Positions 18,168 to 26,895 of a stretch of DNA of 64,000 nucleotides are shown here, piece by piece. Position 1 is the first letter of the stretch, and each line of letters opens with the position of its first letter. The stretch comes from Thorsellia kenyensis (GTDB lineage Bacteria; Pseudomonadota; Gammaproteobacteria; Enterobacterales; Thorselliaceae): assembly GCF_042432445.1 (NCBI RefSeq), contig NZ_JBHLXE010000108.1, positions 222,002-286,001 on the forward strand. The letters run 5' to 3'. The notes under the pieces were generated by a model. That model was not told where the DNA came from, searched no databases, and saw nothing but the letters and a program-made list of their open reading frames with translations. The position numbers were made by a program, and so were the translations under genes.

Positions 18168-18454
18168 TGAAGCCATCGATAAAATTGGCCTTATATATTC
18201 AACCAAAGGCCAGTCGTGATCAATGGGTTGGATGGCATGGCGATGAATATAAACTCGCTATTACTGCTCCACCTGTTGATGGTAAAGCAAATGAGCATGT
18301 GATTAAATTATTAGCAAAAACATTCAGGGTACCTAAAAAAAATATTGTTATCATTAATGGAGAACTTAGCCGACATAAACGAGTAGAGATTATTGCACCG
18401 GAAATTATTCCGGAATCACTCGTTGAGGTTGTTCATCATTTTAACCCCAAGTAG
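18167..18454 (+). CDS. yggU: YggU (DUF167) family protein
   Basis: Small alpha/beta protein, 95 residues, with the DUF167 pattern: LYIQPKASRD, APPVDGKANEHVIKLLAKTF and SRHKRVEI. Molecular role unknown. Overlaps yggT by one base, as in enteric genomes. Confidence 0.9.
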   Translation: MKPSIKLALYIQPKASRDQWVGWHGDEYKLAITAPPVDGKANEHVIKLLAKTFRVPKKNIVIINGELSRHKRVEIIAPEIIPESLVEVVHHFNPK

Positions 18455-18482
18455 TATCTACTTTTAAAACAAGGAGTCGTCT

Positions 18483-19052
18483 ATGCGAGTAATAAAAAAA
18501 ACCAGTATGGCATTTATCACGTTGAGTAGTTTGATAATGAGTATGAATGCATTAGCTGAGGATGTTATTGTCAAAATGACCACTAATAAAGGGCCTATCA
18601 CGTTAGTTTTAGATGATGAAAAAGCACCCATTACGGTTAATAATTTTGTTGAATATGCTAATGCTGGATATTATGAGGGGACGATTTTTCATCGAGTTAT
18701 TCCTGGATTTATGATTCAAGGGGGAGGTTTTGATAAAGAATTGTCACAAAAAGATACTCGCTCGCCTATCAAAAATGAGGCGGAAAATGGATTGAAAAAT
18801 GTACGAGGTTCGATTGCAATGGCCCGTACAGGTGAAGTAGACAGTGCTACCTCTCAATTTTTTATTAATGTAGCAGATAATAAATTTTTAGATAATGGCG
18901 AGCGTGATTATGGTTATGCTGTTTTTGGAAAAGTGACGGAAGGATTAGATATCGTCGATGTAATAGCTAATGTAAAAACGAGTAATCAAGGACCTCACCA
19001 AAATGTACCAGTAGAACCGGTGGTTATTGAAAAAGTGGAAATACTTAAGTGA
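18483..19052 (+). CDS. ppiA: Periplasmic cyclophilin-type peptidyl-prolyl isomerase
   Basis: Catalyses proline isomerisation during folding. Signal peptide at residues 1-25 (ending MNALA) makes this the exported PpiA rather than the cytosolic PpiB. Cyclophilin core: IFHRVIPGFMIQGGGF, ARTGEVDSATSQFFINV, YGYAVFGKVTEG. 189 residues. AAGGAG precedes the start. Confidence 0.92.
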   Translation: MRVIKKTSMAFITLSSLIMSMNALAEDVIVKMTTNKGPITLVLDDEKAPITVNNFVEYANAGYYEGTIFHRVIPGFMIQGGGFDKELSQKDTRSPIKNEAENGLKNVRGSIAMARTGEVDSATSQFFINVADNKFLDNGERDYGYAVFGKVTEGLDIVDVIANVKTSNQGPHQNVPVEPVVIEKVEILK

Positions 19053-19087
19053 TTTTAAAGCGAGTACTCGCTGTGTAGTCAATACCT

Positions 19088-19143
19088 AAAAGTACAGTTC
19101 TAAAAAAAGGCGCCTTAGCGCCTTTTTTTAGAACTGTACTTTT
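19088..19143. terminator. Very long bidirectional terminator between ppiA and mltD
   Basis: A perfect 26-bp inverted repeat with a 4-base loop (CTTA). The inner GC stem GGCGC/GCGCC is flanked by A7/T7 tracts and an outer arm GTACAGTTCT/AGAACTGTAC. The A/T tracts inside the dyad give a U run on both strands, so it can end both convergent transcripts. The stem is much longer than needed. Confidence 0.9.
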
Positions 19144-19153
19144 CAAAAATAAC

Positions 19154-20386
19154 TTAAGAACTATTTTTTACATAGATAGTGACTTTTGCCCCTAATTGTA
19201 ATTTCTTATCGTCTTTAATTGCATTCCAACTTCTTAAATCTTTAAGTTTAACGCCATGTTTTTGAGCAATTAAACCTAAGGAGTCTCCTTTTTTAATAGT
19301 ATAGACTATTTTTGTCTCTGGACTACTTGAAGCTTTCTTAGCTGTTGCACTTTTTTTGTTAGTGGATTTTTTCTCATTACTAACTAGAGCAGTTGATTTC
19401 TCACTATTAGTAAAGCTTGCTCTCGCAATTTCACCTGATTCAATAGAAGAGATGAAGCGTTTTTCTAATGCCCTAGGTAATAAAACATAGTGTTCTCCAT
19501 TTTCTCTGGTAACCCCTTTTTTGTAACCAGCATTAAGTGTTTGTAAGCGACCTTCAGTAATACCTAGTTTGTCTGCAGCTGCGGAAAGCTCGATAGGCTG
19601 ATCTATTTTAACCGGAATTAACGCATGTGATTTATCGGCTTTAGTCAAGCTTACTCCATATGCTTCGGGATTTTTGAAGATAGTTTGTAATGCGAGAATT
19701 CTAGGAATGTACTGTTGCGTACCAGAGGGTAAACTGCTCAGTGACCAGTAGTCCGTAGGCTGACCTTTCTTTTTGTTTGCTGCAATTGCTTTCATCACTC
19801 TGCCCTCACCACTGTTATAAGCAGCTAAAGTAAGTAACCAATCACCATCAAACATCTTATTTAATTTTTCTAATAAATCGAGCGCTGCTTTAGTAGAGGC
19901 TACCACATCATGGCGTCCATCATAACGTTGATTTTGGGTTAAGCCAAAGTTTTTTCCAGTACTAGGAACAAATTGCCATAATCCAGCGGCATTTTGTGAG
20001 GAGACAACTTCAGTTTGAAAGCCACTTTCTATGACAGGAATAAGGACTAATTCCATAGGTAAGTTACGATCTTTTATCTCTTTACTTATCCAATACATGT
20101 AGGGTTCTGCACGCTTAGATACATCTTTAAAGTAACGTGTCTTTCCTTCATAAAAAGCAATTTCTTTTTGTACCCTGTCATTTTTTTCATTAGGCAGGGT
20201 CATTTCACTTGCTACGAAAGTCCAAATATCTTGTTTTTTAAATGTCTTATCGATCCAATCTAAATCCGGATTATCGGTTGTGGTTGGCGCAACAATCGTC
20301 TTAGCATTAGATTGACTTTGACAGCCAGTTAATAAGAATGTGGCGAATACAGTAGTAAATAGTAGTGTTTGTAATGTTTTTTTCAT
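19154..20386 (-). CDS. mltD: Membrane-bound lytic murein transglycosylase D
   Basis: Outer-membrane lipoprotein: lipobox LLTGC with Cys at residue 22. SLT domain (about 105-235) with catalytic Glu in LIPVIESGFQTEVVSSQNAAG and LAAYNSGEGRV. A C-terminal LysM (about 365-407, YTIKKGDSLGLIAQKHGV) binds peptidoglycan; a degenerate LysM-like stretch lies around 265-310. At 410 residues it is shorter than E. coli MltD (452, two LysM). A low-complexity Ser/Lys linker precedes the LysM. Confidence 0.92.
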   Translation of the reverse strand: MKKTLQTLLFTTVFATFLLTGCQSQSNAKTIVAPTTTDNPDLDWIDKTFKKQDIWTFVASEMTLPNEKNDRVQKEIAFYEGKTRYFKDVSKRAEPYMYWISKEIKDRNLPMELVLIPVIESGFQTEVVSSQNAAGLWQFVPSTGKNFGLTQNQRYDGRHDVVASTKAALDLLEKLNKMFDGDWLLTLAAYNSGEGRVMKAIAANKKKGQPTDYWSLSSLPSGTQQYIPRILALQTIFKNPEAYGVSLTKADKSHALIPVKIDQPIELSAAADKLGITEGRLQTLNAGYKKGVTRENGEHYVLLPRALEKRFISSIESGEIARASFTNSEKSTALVSNEKKSTNKKSATAKKASSSPETKIVYTIKKGDSLGLIAQKHGVKLKDLRSWNAIKDDKKLQLGAKVTIYVKNSS

Positions 20387-20734
20387 AGGATTAGGTCAAT
20401 TTTCTTAAAACAATGTGGTACATAATATCGCAAAAGCAAATTATAAAAAAAAAATCAATGGGGTGCTTTTAGGATAGAGCTTGTACATTTGTATAAAATA
20501 ATTTTTTTATGTATTAGAGAATACCTGTAATCATTTTTCTGTACTGCATATGTGGCATGTTTAAGTGTTTAAAGACGTTTAATTTTAGTGCTAGGTTCTT
20601 TTATTTTGTAAAAGAGAATGCACAAGGTTGATTTTTTAGAGAGATCACAAAAAAATCCCTCCATGAAAAAAAAGAAATGAAACTTTATGTTACTCCAAAT
20701 TATATAAGGAGTGAATAAAATTCATCCAAAATTT
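20387..20734. other. Intergenic region upstream of mltD
   Basis: About 350 bases with no gene that I can support. It is AT-rich, contains an A9 run near 20446, and must hold the mltD promoter, which I could not place with confidence. Confidence 0.4.
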
Positions 20735-20771
20735 CATCTCTATAGGGTGATAATAACCACCTTTTGAGATG
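20735..20771 (-). terminator. Probable terminator of gloB
   Basis: Nested dyad downstream of gloB: outer CATCTC / GAGATG and inner GGTG / CACC arms. On the minus strand it is followed by AAATTTT. Starts about 16 bases after the gloB stop. Confidence 0.5.
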
Positions 20772-20786
20772 AGTACAAGCTTTTGA

Positions 20787-21590
20787 TTAAAAATTATCCC
20801 TTAATTTACGAATAAGGCAAAATGATTCCCGTGCATTTTTTACATCTATTTCTGGTAAATTAGGCCCCTGCATATGCTTTTTTATGATTAAAAAATAAGG
20901 GTTTATCAATTTCTCAGTTCCTAATTGTACAGGTAAACTGGGTAAATTTGCAGAATAAAGCATTTCAACATTTTTAATTGTAAATTCAATATGTTCATTT
21001 GATTTGTCAATTGAAGCAGAGAATTGTAAATTTTTTAAAGTGTATTCATGTGCTGCACACACTAATGTTTCATCAGGCAGCTGATAGAGCCTGATAAATG
21101 ATTCGAACATTTGTTCGCAAGTGCCTTCAAAAAGTTTTCCACATCCCGCACTAAAGAGTGTATCACCTGAAAATAAAAAAGGATCAAAATAGTAACACAC
21201 ATGGCCCAATGTATGTCCTGGTGTTTCTATAACTTTGCACGGTAAATCAAATAAGCTGAGCACTTGATTATCTTCGACAACATGTGTTGCTCCCTTATTT
21301 AGTGTTTCACGAGGTCCATAAACAGGAATATCTGGGAATTGAGTCATGAGATCACAAATCCCATCGGTATGGTCGTAATGGTGATGGGTGAGCAAAATAC
21401 CCACTAATTGGTAATCTTGTTCTTTTATGTAGTTTAATACAGAATTACTTTCTCCAGGATCAATAACATATGTTGGATGATTTGGAAGATTAGTTTCTGT
21501 TAAAAGCCAGATGTAATTATCTTCTAAAACAGGCAAACAGGTAAGTAATAGTGAGTTATGTGTAACAGTTTTGATATTTTTGTGAGCCAT
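20787..21590 (-). CDS. gloB: Hydroxyacylglutathione hydrolase (glyoxalase II)
   Basis: Hydrolyses S-lactoylglutathione, the second step of methylglyoxal detoxification. Metallo-beta-lactamase fold with the metal motif THHHYDHTDG, ETPGHTLGHVCYY, FSGDTLFSAGCGKLFEG and AAHEYTLKN, and the HAGH C-terminal domain. 267 residues, about 15 longer than E. coli at the N-terminus; the true start could be an internal codon nearer LPVLEDNYIW. No clear ribosome binding site at the chosen ATG. The gloB/mltD neighbourhood is the enteric one. Confidence 0.94.
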   Translation of the reverse strand: MAHKNIKTVTHNSLLLTCLPVLEDNYIWLLTETNLPNHPTYVIDPGESNSVLNYIKEQDYQLVGILLTHHHYDHTDGICDLMTQFPDIPVYGPRETLNKGATHVVEDNQVLSLFDLPCKVIETPGHTLGHVCYYFDPFLFSGDTLFSAGCGKLFEGTCEQMFESFIRLYQLPDETLVCAAHEYTLKNLQFSASIDKSNEHIEFTIKNVEMLYSANLPSLPVQLGTEKLINPYFLIIKKHMQGPNLPEIDVKNARESFCLIRKLRDNF

Positions 21591-21645
21591 ATATTTTATC
21601 GTAAATAGAGAGTCGATATTTAAATTGAGCAGGTATTTAAAAGAG

Positions 21646-21685
21646 CTCTCTTAATGCCAATATATCAAATATGGCATTAAGAGAG
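21646..21685 (-). terminator. Intrinsic terminator of mdh
   Basis: 14-bp perfect stem CTCTCTTAATGCCA / TGGCATTAAGAGAG with a 12-base loop, followed on the minus strand by CTCTTTTA. Located about 37 bases after the mdh stop. Confidence 0.8.
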
Positions 21686-21721
21686 TAAATAAAGTCAATG
21701 AAGTACTATAGCTGATTTGGC

Positions 21722-22660
21722 TTAGTTGTTAATGAAATTTTCCCCTAAGGTAATATCAGCTTTGAGTACATCGAGCATTCCATGGAGTGCTTTTTCTTCA
21801 AAAGGACTCAAATCACCGATTGGTAAACGCGCCTCGACCCCATTTTTACCTAATTTAACAGGCTGAGCGAAGAAACGAGCAAACTCACCCTCGCCTTCGA
21901 CATAAGTGCATTCAATAACATTCTGATTGCCTTGCATTGCACTGATCAAAGAAAGACAAAAGCGTGCTGCAGCCTGACCCATTGATAGTGTAGCCGACCC
22001 GCCACCTGCTTTTGCTTCAACAACTTCAGTACCTGCATTTTGAATACGAGAGGTCAATTTTTCTATTGTTTCAGCGCTAAAGTTAGCTCCTGGAACTTGA
22101 GACAATAGAGGTAAAATAGTAACACCAGAATGTCCACCAATCACAGGGACTTCAATTGATGTAGGCGCTACATTTAAGAGTTCTGCTACAAAAGTATTTG
22201 AACGAATAATGTCGAGGGTTGTTATACCAAATAATTTATTTTTATCATAAACGCCTGCTTTTTTTAATACTTCAGCAGCGATTGCTACGGTTGTATTCAC
22301 AGGATTAGTAATGATACCAATACAAGCTTTAGGACATGTGGTTGCAACTTGCTCGATAAGATTTTTAACAATTCCCGCATTAATATTAAATAAATCGGAA
22401 CGATCCATACCCGGTTTACGGGCAACACCTGCAGAAATAAGGACAATGTCAGCTCCCTCAAGCGCTGGTTTTGCGTCTTCACCTGAGAAACCTTTGATAT
22501 TTACTGCGGTTGGAATATGGCTTAAATCAACAGCAACGCCCGGGGTAACAGGTGCAATGTCATATAAAGCTAAATCCGAACCTGCAGGTAATTGAGTTTT
22601 AAGTAAGAGGGCTAATGCTTGTCCGATTCCGCCAGCGGCGCCAAGAACTGCAACTTTCAT
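21722..22660 (-). CDS. mdh: Malate dehydrogenase
   Basis: NAD-dependent malate/oxaloacetate interconversion; in a fermenting cell it may run toward malate. MKVAVLGAAGGIGQALALLL (NAD-binding), GVARKPGMDRSDLF, ITNPVNTTVAIAAE, substrate/catalytic GGHSGVTILPLLSQ and TYVEGEGEFARFFAQPV are the proteobacterial Mdh signatures. 312 residues. GGGAG lies upstream of the ATG. Confidence 0.97.
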   Translation of the reverse strand: MKVAVLGAAGGIGQALALLLKTQLPAGSDLALYDIAPVTPGVAVDLSHIPTAVNIKGFSGEDAKPALEGADIVLISAGVARKPGMDRSDLFNINAGIVKNLIEQVATTCPKACIGIITNPVNTTVAIAAEVLKKAGVYDKNKLFGITTLDIIRSNTFVAELLNVAPTSIEVPVIGGHSGVTILPLLSQVPGANFSAETIEKLTSRIQNAGTEVVEAKAGGGSATLSMGQAAARFCLSLISAMQGNQNVIECTYVEGEGEFARFFAQPVKLGKNGVEARLPIGDLSPFEEKALHGMLDVLKADITLGENFINN

Positions 22661-22851
22661 TGGATGACTCCCTTTATAAAATTATGGTATAATGAATTTA
22701 AACATGTATCACTTGGATAATATGCCCATATACATTACACTTTTCTTGCTTTTTTGAATAGTACAGAGATCGCATTTTTTGCCTTTTTGTAAAAGTTCAG
22801 CAGAATTTATAAAATATGTAGCAACTATTTTGGTTAAATAGTAAAATGGGA

Positions 22852-22880
22852 TTGACAATTATGTTTAAAAGCGCTATTTT
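22852..22880 (+). promoter_or_regulatory. Probable rpsT promoter
   Basis: TTGACA and TATTTT separated by 17 bases, about 145 bases upstream of rpsT. The divergent gap 22661-23026 otherwise holds nothing I can name; the mdh promoter must also be in it. Confidence 0.6.
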
Positions 22881-23026
22881 CTCTCCCCTTTAAAACATTG
22901 CTCTTTTGTGTAACTGAGAAATCGTGTTTTTAACCTCTAAATTTTGGCATTATTATGTGGTTTTCCATATGTTATGTGGTAACCAGCTTTTTTCTAACTA
23001 CTTTTAAAGAAATTCAGGAGTTTACC

Positions 23027-23290
23027 TTGGCTAACATTAAATCAGCTAAGAAGCGTGCGATTCAATCTGAAAAACGCCGCCAACACAATGCAAGTCGTCG
23101 TTCAATGATGCGTACATATATTAAAAAAGTATACGCAGCAATCGAAGCTCAAAATAAAGATGAAGCAGTAGCAGCTTTCGCTGTTATGCAGCCTATCTTA
23201 GATAGACAAGCAGCACGTGGTTTAATCCATAAAAACAAAGCAGCACGTCATAAGGCGAACCTAGCTAAACATATCGCAGCAATGGCATAA
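23027..23290 (+). CDS. rpsT: 30S ribosomal protein S20 (UUG start)
   Basis: 87 residues beginning (M)ANIKSAKKRAIQSEKRRQHN, ending KAARHKANLAKHIAAMA. The open frame reaches back to 22955, but S20 begins at the TTG at 23027, which has AGGAG six bases upstream. E. coli rpsT also starts with UUG, where the weak start is tied to translational autoregulation by S20; the conserved TTG suggests the same here. Confidence 0.95.
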   Translation: MANIKSAKKRAIQSEKRRQHNASRRSMMRTYIKKVYAAIEAQNKDEAVAAFAVMQPILDRQAARGLIHKNKAARHKANLAKHIAAMA

Positions 23291-23311
23291 TTGTTTTTTA
23301 TTAATATTAAG

Positions 23312-23335
23312 AATCCCACACAGTGGGATTTTTTT
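23312..23335 (+). terminator. Intrinsic terminator of rpsT
   Basis: AATCCCA / TGGGATT stem, loop CACAG, then T7. Confidence 0.85.
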
Positions 23336-23370
23336 AGCCCTATATTTTCTCTTATTTGTGATAATATTCT

Positions 23371-23472
23371 CCAAATCCAAATCCAAATCCAAATCCAAAT
23401 CCAAATCCAAATCCAAATCCAAATCCAAATCCAAATCCAAATCCAAATCCAAATCCAAATCCACATCCAAAT
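23371..23472 (+). repeat. Hexanucleotide tandem repeat (CCAAAT)17
   Basis: Fifteen perfect CCAAAT units (23371-23460), one variant CCACAT, then one more CCAAAT. It starts about 35 bases after the rpsT terminator and ends about 85 bases before the FNR-like site of pflB, so it lies in the upstream region of pflB. The array reads as alternating dipeptides in several frames, which creates meaningless open frames. Such arrays change copy number by slippage; here that would alter spacing upstream of pflB. Confidence 0.95.
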
Positions 23473-23556
23473 TTGAATAATTCTTCTCTGCCTTTATCTA
23501 TGCTAGTGATCTTCATTCGTCAAATTAAGTAAATCCGATCTCCATTCAGTATTAAT

Positions 23557-23598
23557 ATGATCTAGGTCAAATGGTTTGACCATTGAGGTTGTTACTCT
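23557..23598 (+). promoter_or_regulatory. Candidate FNR-dependent promoter of pflB with overlapping dyad
   Basis: 23557-23570 reads ATGAT-CTAG-GTCAA, 8 of 10 matches to the FNR consensus TTGAT-N4-ATCAA. A -10-like TACTCT at 23593-23598 sits where a class II FNR promoter (site centred at -41.5) needs it. Overlapping it, 23565-23581 is a perfect 7-3-7 dyad, GGTCAAA-TGG-TTTGACC, which could be a separate operator. pflB is activated by FNR and ArcA in E. coli. Confidence 0.5.
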
Positions 23599-23647
23599 GA
23601 TGTCAGCCAATGAGGGCTTTTTCTAAAGATTAATTAGGAGAAAAGTT

Positions 23648-25939
23648 ATGACTGAACGTATCAATATCCAGGATTATCAACAAAATGCATGGAGAGGCTT
23701 TACTGTTGGAGAATGGCAAAACCATGTTGATGTGCGAGAGTTTATCCATCTTAATTATACCCCGTATGAGGGGGATGAAGCTTTTCTAGAGGGGGCAACC
23801 TCGAATACTACGATTCTTTGGGAAAAGGTCTCGGAGGGTATCAAAGAAGAAAATCGTACCCATGCTCCTTTAGATTTTGACACTGAGATTGTGTCCACTA
23901 TTACGTCTCATAAAGCAGGTTATATTGATAAGTCTCTTGAAAAAATTGTTGGATTACAAACAGATGCACCGCTAAAAAGAGCTATTATGCCTTTTGGCGG
24001 TGTCAACATGATTGAGAGTTCTTTTAAAGCGTATGGTAAAGAGCTTAAACCTGAATTAAAACATATTTTTACAGAGTATCGTAAAACCCACAATCAAGGT
24101 GTATTCGATGTCTATACTCAGGATATTTTAAGATGTCGTAAATCTGGTGTACTTACAGGCTTACCCGATGCCTATGGTCGGGGTCGCATAATTGGCGACT
24201 ATCGACGAATCGCATTATATGGCGTAGATTACTTAATGAAGGATAAGATAGATCAATTTAACTCTCTTCAGACTATGCTTGAAGAGGGAAAAAACTTACA
24301 AATGACCATTCAATTAAGAGAAGAGATAGCCGAGCAACATAGAGCCTTAGCTAAAATGAAAGAGATGGCTCAACAGTATGGGTTTGATATATCTAAACCT
24401 GCAAATAATGCGCAAGAAGCAGTTCAATGGACTTATTTTGGTTATCTTGCTGCGGTTAAATCTCAAAATGGTGCAGCGATGTCATTTGGTCGAGTATCTA
24501 CCTTCCTAGATATTTATTTTGAGCGCGATTTGAAAGAAGGAAAACTTACTGAACGCGATGCTCAAGAACTTGTCGATCACTTAGTGATGAAATTAAGAAT
24601 GGTTCGCTTTTTAAGGACACCAGAATATGACGAACTTTTCTCTGGCGATCCTATCTGGGCTACTGAATCTCTAGCTGGAATGGGATTAGATGGACGCACA
24701 ATGGTTACCAAAACGACTTATCGCTTTTTGAATACGCTGTATACGATGGGTCCTTCACCAGAGCCCAATATGACTATATTGTGGTCCGAAAAACTGCCCA
24801 TAACATTCAAAAAATATGCCTCAAAGGTCTCTATTGATACTTCATCATTACAATATGAAAATGATGATTTAATGAGACCAGATTTTAATAGCGATGATTA
24901 TGCAATTGCATGCTGTGTAAGCCCTATGGTGATTGGTAAGCATATGCAATTTTTTGGTGCCCGCGCAAATTTAGCTAAAACGTTACTCTACGCAATTAAT
25001 GGTGGAGTGGATGAAAAATTAAAAATTCAGGTGGGTCCAAAAACTGAAAAAATCACTGCTGAGTATTTAGATTATGAAGACGTCATGTCTAGATTAGACG
25101 GTTTTATGGATTGGCTAGCTAAACAATATGTTACAGCATTAAATACTATTCATTTCATGCATGATAAATATAGCTATGAAGCTGCCCTTATGGCATTGCA
25201 TGACAGAGATGTCAGAAGGACAATGGCCTGCGGTATTGCAGGATTGTCTGTTGCGGCGGACTCCTTATCAGCTATAAAATATGCAAAAGTAAAACCTATA
25301 CGTGATGAGGATGGTATTGCTATTGATTTTGAAATTGAAGGTGAATTCCCTCAATTCGGTAATAATGATAAGCGAGTCGATGAAATCGCATGTGATCTTG
25401 TTGAACGATTTATGAAAAAAATTCAACGCCTTAAAACGTATCGTGATGCAATACCTACTCAATCAGTTTTGACTATTACCTCTAATGTAGTTTACGGTAA
25501 AAAAACAGGTAATACACCCGATGGAAGAAAAGCAGGTGCACCTTTTGGACCTGGCGCTAATCCTATGCATGGTAGGGACAATAAAGGAGCTATTGCCTCT
25601 TTAACTTCGGTATCAAAACTCCCCTTTGCTTATGCAAAAGATGGCATTTCTTACACATTTTCGATTGTTCCTAATGCATTAGGCAAAACAGAAGAGGATC
25701 GAAAAACTAATTTAGCTGGTATGATGGATGGTTATTTTCATCATTCTGCCTCTATTGAGGGCGGTCAGCATCTTAATGTAAATGTATTAAACAGAGATAT
25801 GTTGGTTGAGGCGATGAATGATCCTGAACTTTATCCACAATTAACTATTCGAGTGTCCGGTTATGCAGTAAGATTTAATTCATTAACAAGAGAGCAGCAG
25901 CAAGATGTGATTACTCGTACTTTTACAAGTTCAATGTAG
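23648..25939 (+). CDS. pflB: Formate C-acetyltransferase (pyruvate formate-lyase)
   Basis: Glycyl-radical enzyme of anaerobic metabolism: pyruvate + CoA to acetyl-CoA + formate. Adjacent catalytic cysteines are in YAIACCVSPM, and the radical glycine is Gly738 in RVSGYAVRF near the C-terminus. 763 residues, full length. TTAGGAG precedes the start. Its activase pflA follows 134 bases downstream. focA, the formate channel that precedes pflB in enterics, is absent; rpsT and a tandem repeat lie there instead. Confidence 0.98.
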   Translation: MTERINIQDYQQNAWRGFTVGEWQNHVDVREFIHLNYTPYEGDEAFLEGATSNTTILWEKVSEGIKEENRTHAPLDFDTEIVSTITSHKAGYIDKSLEKIVGLQTDAPLKRAIMPFGGVNMIESSFKAYGKELKPELKHIFTEYRKTHNQGVFDVYTQDILRCRKSGVLTGLPDAYGRGRIIGDYRRIALYGVDYLMKDKIDQFNSLQTMLEEGKNLQMTIQLREEIAEQHRALAKMKEMAQQYGFDISKPANNAQEAVQWTYFGYLAAVKSQNGAAMSFGRVSTFLDIYFERDLKEGKLTERDAQELVDHLVMKLRMVRFLRTPEYDELFSGDPIWATESLAGMGLDGRTMVTKTTYRFLNTLYTMGPSPEPNMTILWSEKLPITFKKYASKVSIDTSSLQYENDDLMRPDFNSDDYAIACCVSPMVIGKHMQFFGARANLAKTLLYAINGGVDEKLKIQVGPKTEKITAEYLDYEDVMSRLDGFMDWLAKQYVTALNTIHFMHDKYSYEAALMALHDRDVRRTMACGIAGLSVAADSLSAIKYAKVKPIRDEDGIAIDFEIEGEFPQFGNNDKRVDEIACDLVERFMKKIQRLKTYRDAIPTQSVLTITSNVVYGKKTGNTPDGRKAGAPFGPGANPMHGRDNKGAIASLTSVSKLPFAYAKDGISYTFSIVPNALGKTEEDRKTNLAGMMDGYFHHSASIEGGQHLNVNVLNRDMLVEAMNDPELYPQLTIRVSGYAVRFNSLTREQQQDVITRTFTSSM

Positions 25940-25966
25940 TCTATATCTCATTTGACAAATAGTTAA

Positions 25967-26011
25967 GTTACCTTTCATCTGAGCTTACCGGAAAAGTGGT
26001 TGAAAGGTAAC
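25967..26011 (+). terminator. Intercistronic hairpin pflB-pflA
   Basis: GTTACCTTTCA / TGAAAGGTAAC, 11-bp perfect stem with a 23-base loop and no T run. It probably protects the pflB 3' end or reduces read-through to pflA, so the enzyme is made in excess over its activase (inference). Confidence 0.5.
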
Positions 26012-26073
26012 TAGTTGAAAGGCTATCAAATAATCTAACTAACCGTTTATAAACCTCATTTAAGGAGGTCACA

Positions 26074-26814
26074 ATGTCTAGTTTAGGTCGTATCCATTCC
26101 ATTGAAACCTGCGGCACAGTCGATGGCCCAGGTATACGCTATATCGTTTTTTTTCAAGGTTGTTTAATGCGTTGCATGTATTGTCATAATCGTGATACAT
26201 GGGATCTTCAGGGTGGCAGAGAGATAACTGTGGAAGAGTTGATGGGAGAGCTCATTTCTTATAAGCACTACATGGATGTTTCTGGAGGTGGGGTGACTGC
26301 CACTGGTGGGGAAGCTGTGCTGCAGGCCTCTTTTGTACGAGATTGGTTTTTGGAATGCAAAAAAAAGGATATTCATACCTGTTTGGATACCAATGGATTT
26401 GTAAGACATTATGACGAAACAATAGATGAGTTGATTTCTCTTACTGATTTAGTGATGTTAGATATAAAACAGATGAATGATGAAGTTCACCAACAATTAG
26501 TGGGAGTGTCAAATAAAAGAACACTTCAGTTTGCAAATTACTTAGCCAAAAGAAATAAAAAAACGTGGATACGTTACGTTGTAGTCCCTGGGTTCACGGA
26601 TGATGACGATTCGGCACATCGATTAGGACGATTTGTCTCAACTCTTTATAACATAGAAAAAATTGAGATTTTACCTTACCATGAATTAGGTAAACATAAA
26701 TGGACGACTCTTAAAGAAAAATATCCACTTGAAGGAGTCACTCCACCACCTAAAGAGACGTTAGCCCGTTTACAGGATATTATCGAGGGATATGGCGTTC
26801 CAGCTGTTTACTAG
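26074..26814 (+). CDS. pflA: Pyruvate formate-lyase-activating enzyme
   Basis: Radical-SAM enzyme that abstracts hydrogen from the PflB glycine. Cluster motif Cx3CxxC in GCLMRCMYCHNRDTWD, SAM-binding VTATGGEAVLQ, and the C-terminal LPYHELGKHKW. 246 residues, as in E. coli. AAGGAGGT is a strong ribosome binding site just before the ATG. Confidence 0.97.
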   Translation: MSSLGRIHSIETCGTVDGPGIRYIVFFQGCLMRCMYCHNRDTWDLQGGREITVEELMGELISYKHYMDVSGGGVTATGGEAVLQASFVRDWFLECKKKDIHTCLDTNGFVRHYDETIDELISLTDLVMLDIKQMNDEVHQQLVGVSNKRTLQFANYLAKRNKKTWIRYVVVPGFTDDDDSAHRLGRFVSTLYNIEKIEILPYHELGKHKWTTLKEKYPLEGVTPPPKETLARLQDIIEGYGVPAVY

Positions 26815-26895
26815 CAGAACAGTAAAATAACCGTATAGCGTACTCATAGTAGAAGAGATAGCTAACATCCTTATTTAATCGCCAGTACCCAGTAC

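Noticed and set aside
22955..23026. N-terminal extension of S20 from an upstream ATG
   Set aside because: S20 begins MANIKSAKK; the TTG at 23027 with AGGAG is the family start.
23371..23472. CRISPR-like array
   Set aside because: The unit is only 6 bases with no spacers; it is a simple tandem repeat.
23248..23476. Open frames encoding repeated Ile-Gln, Trp-Ile or Asp-Leu dipeptides
   Set aside because: They are translations of the (CCAAAT) array on both strands and have no start signals or family features.
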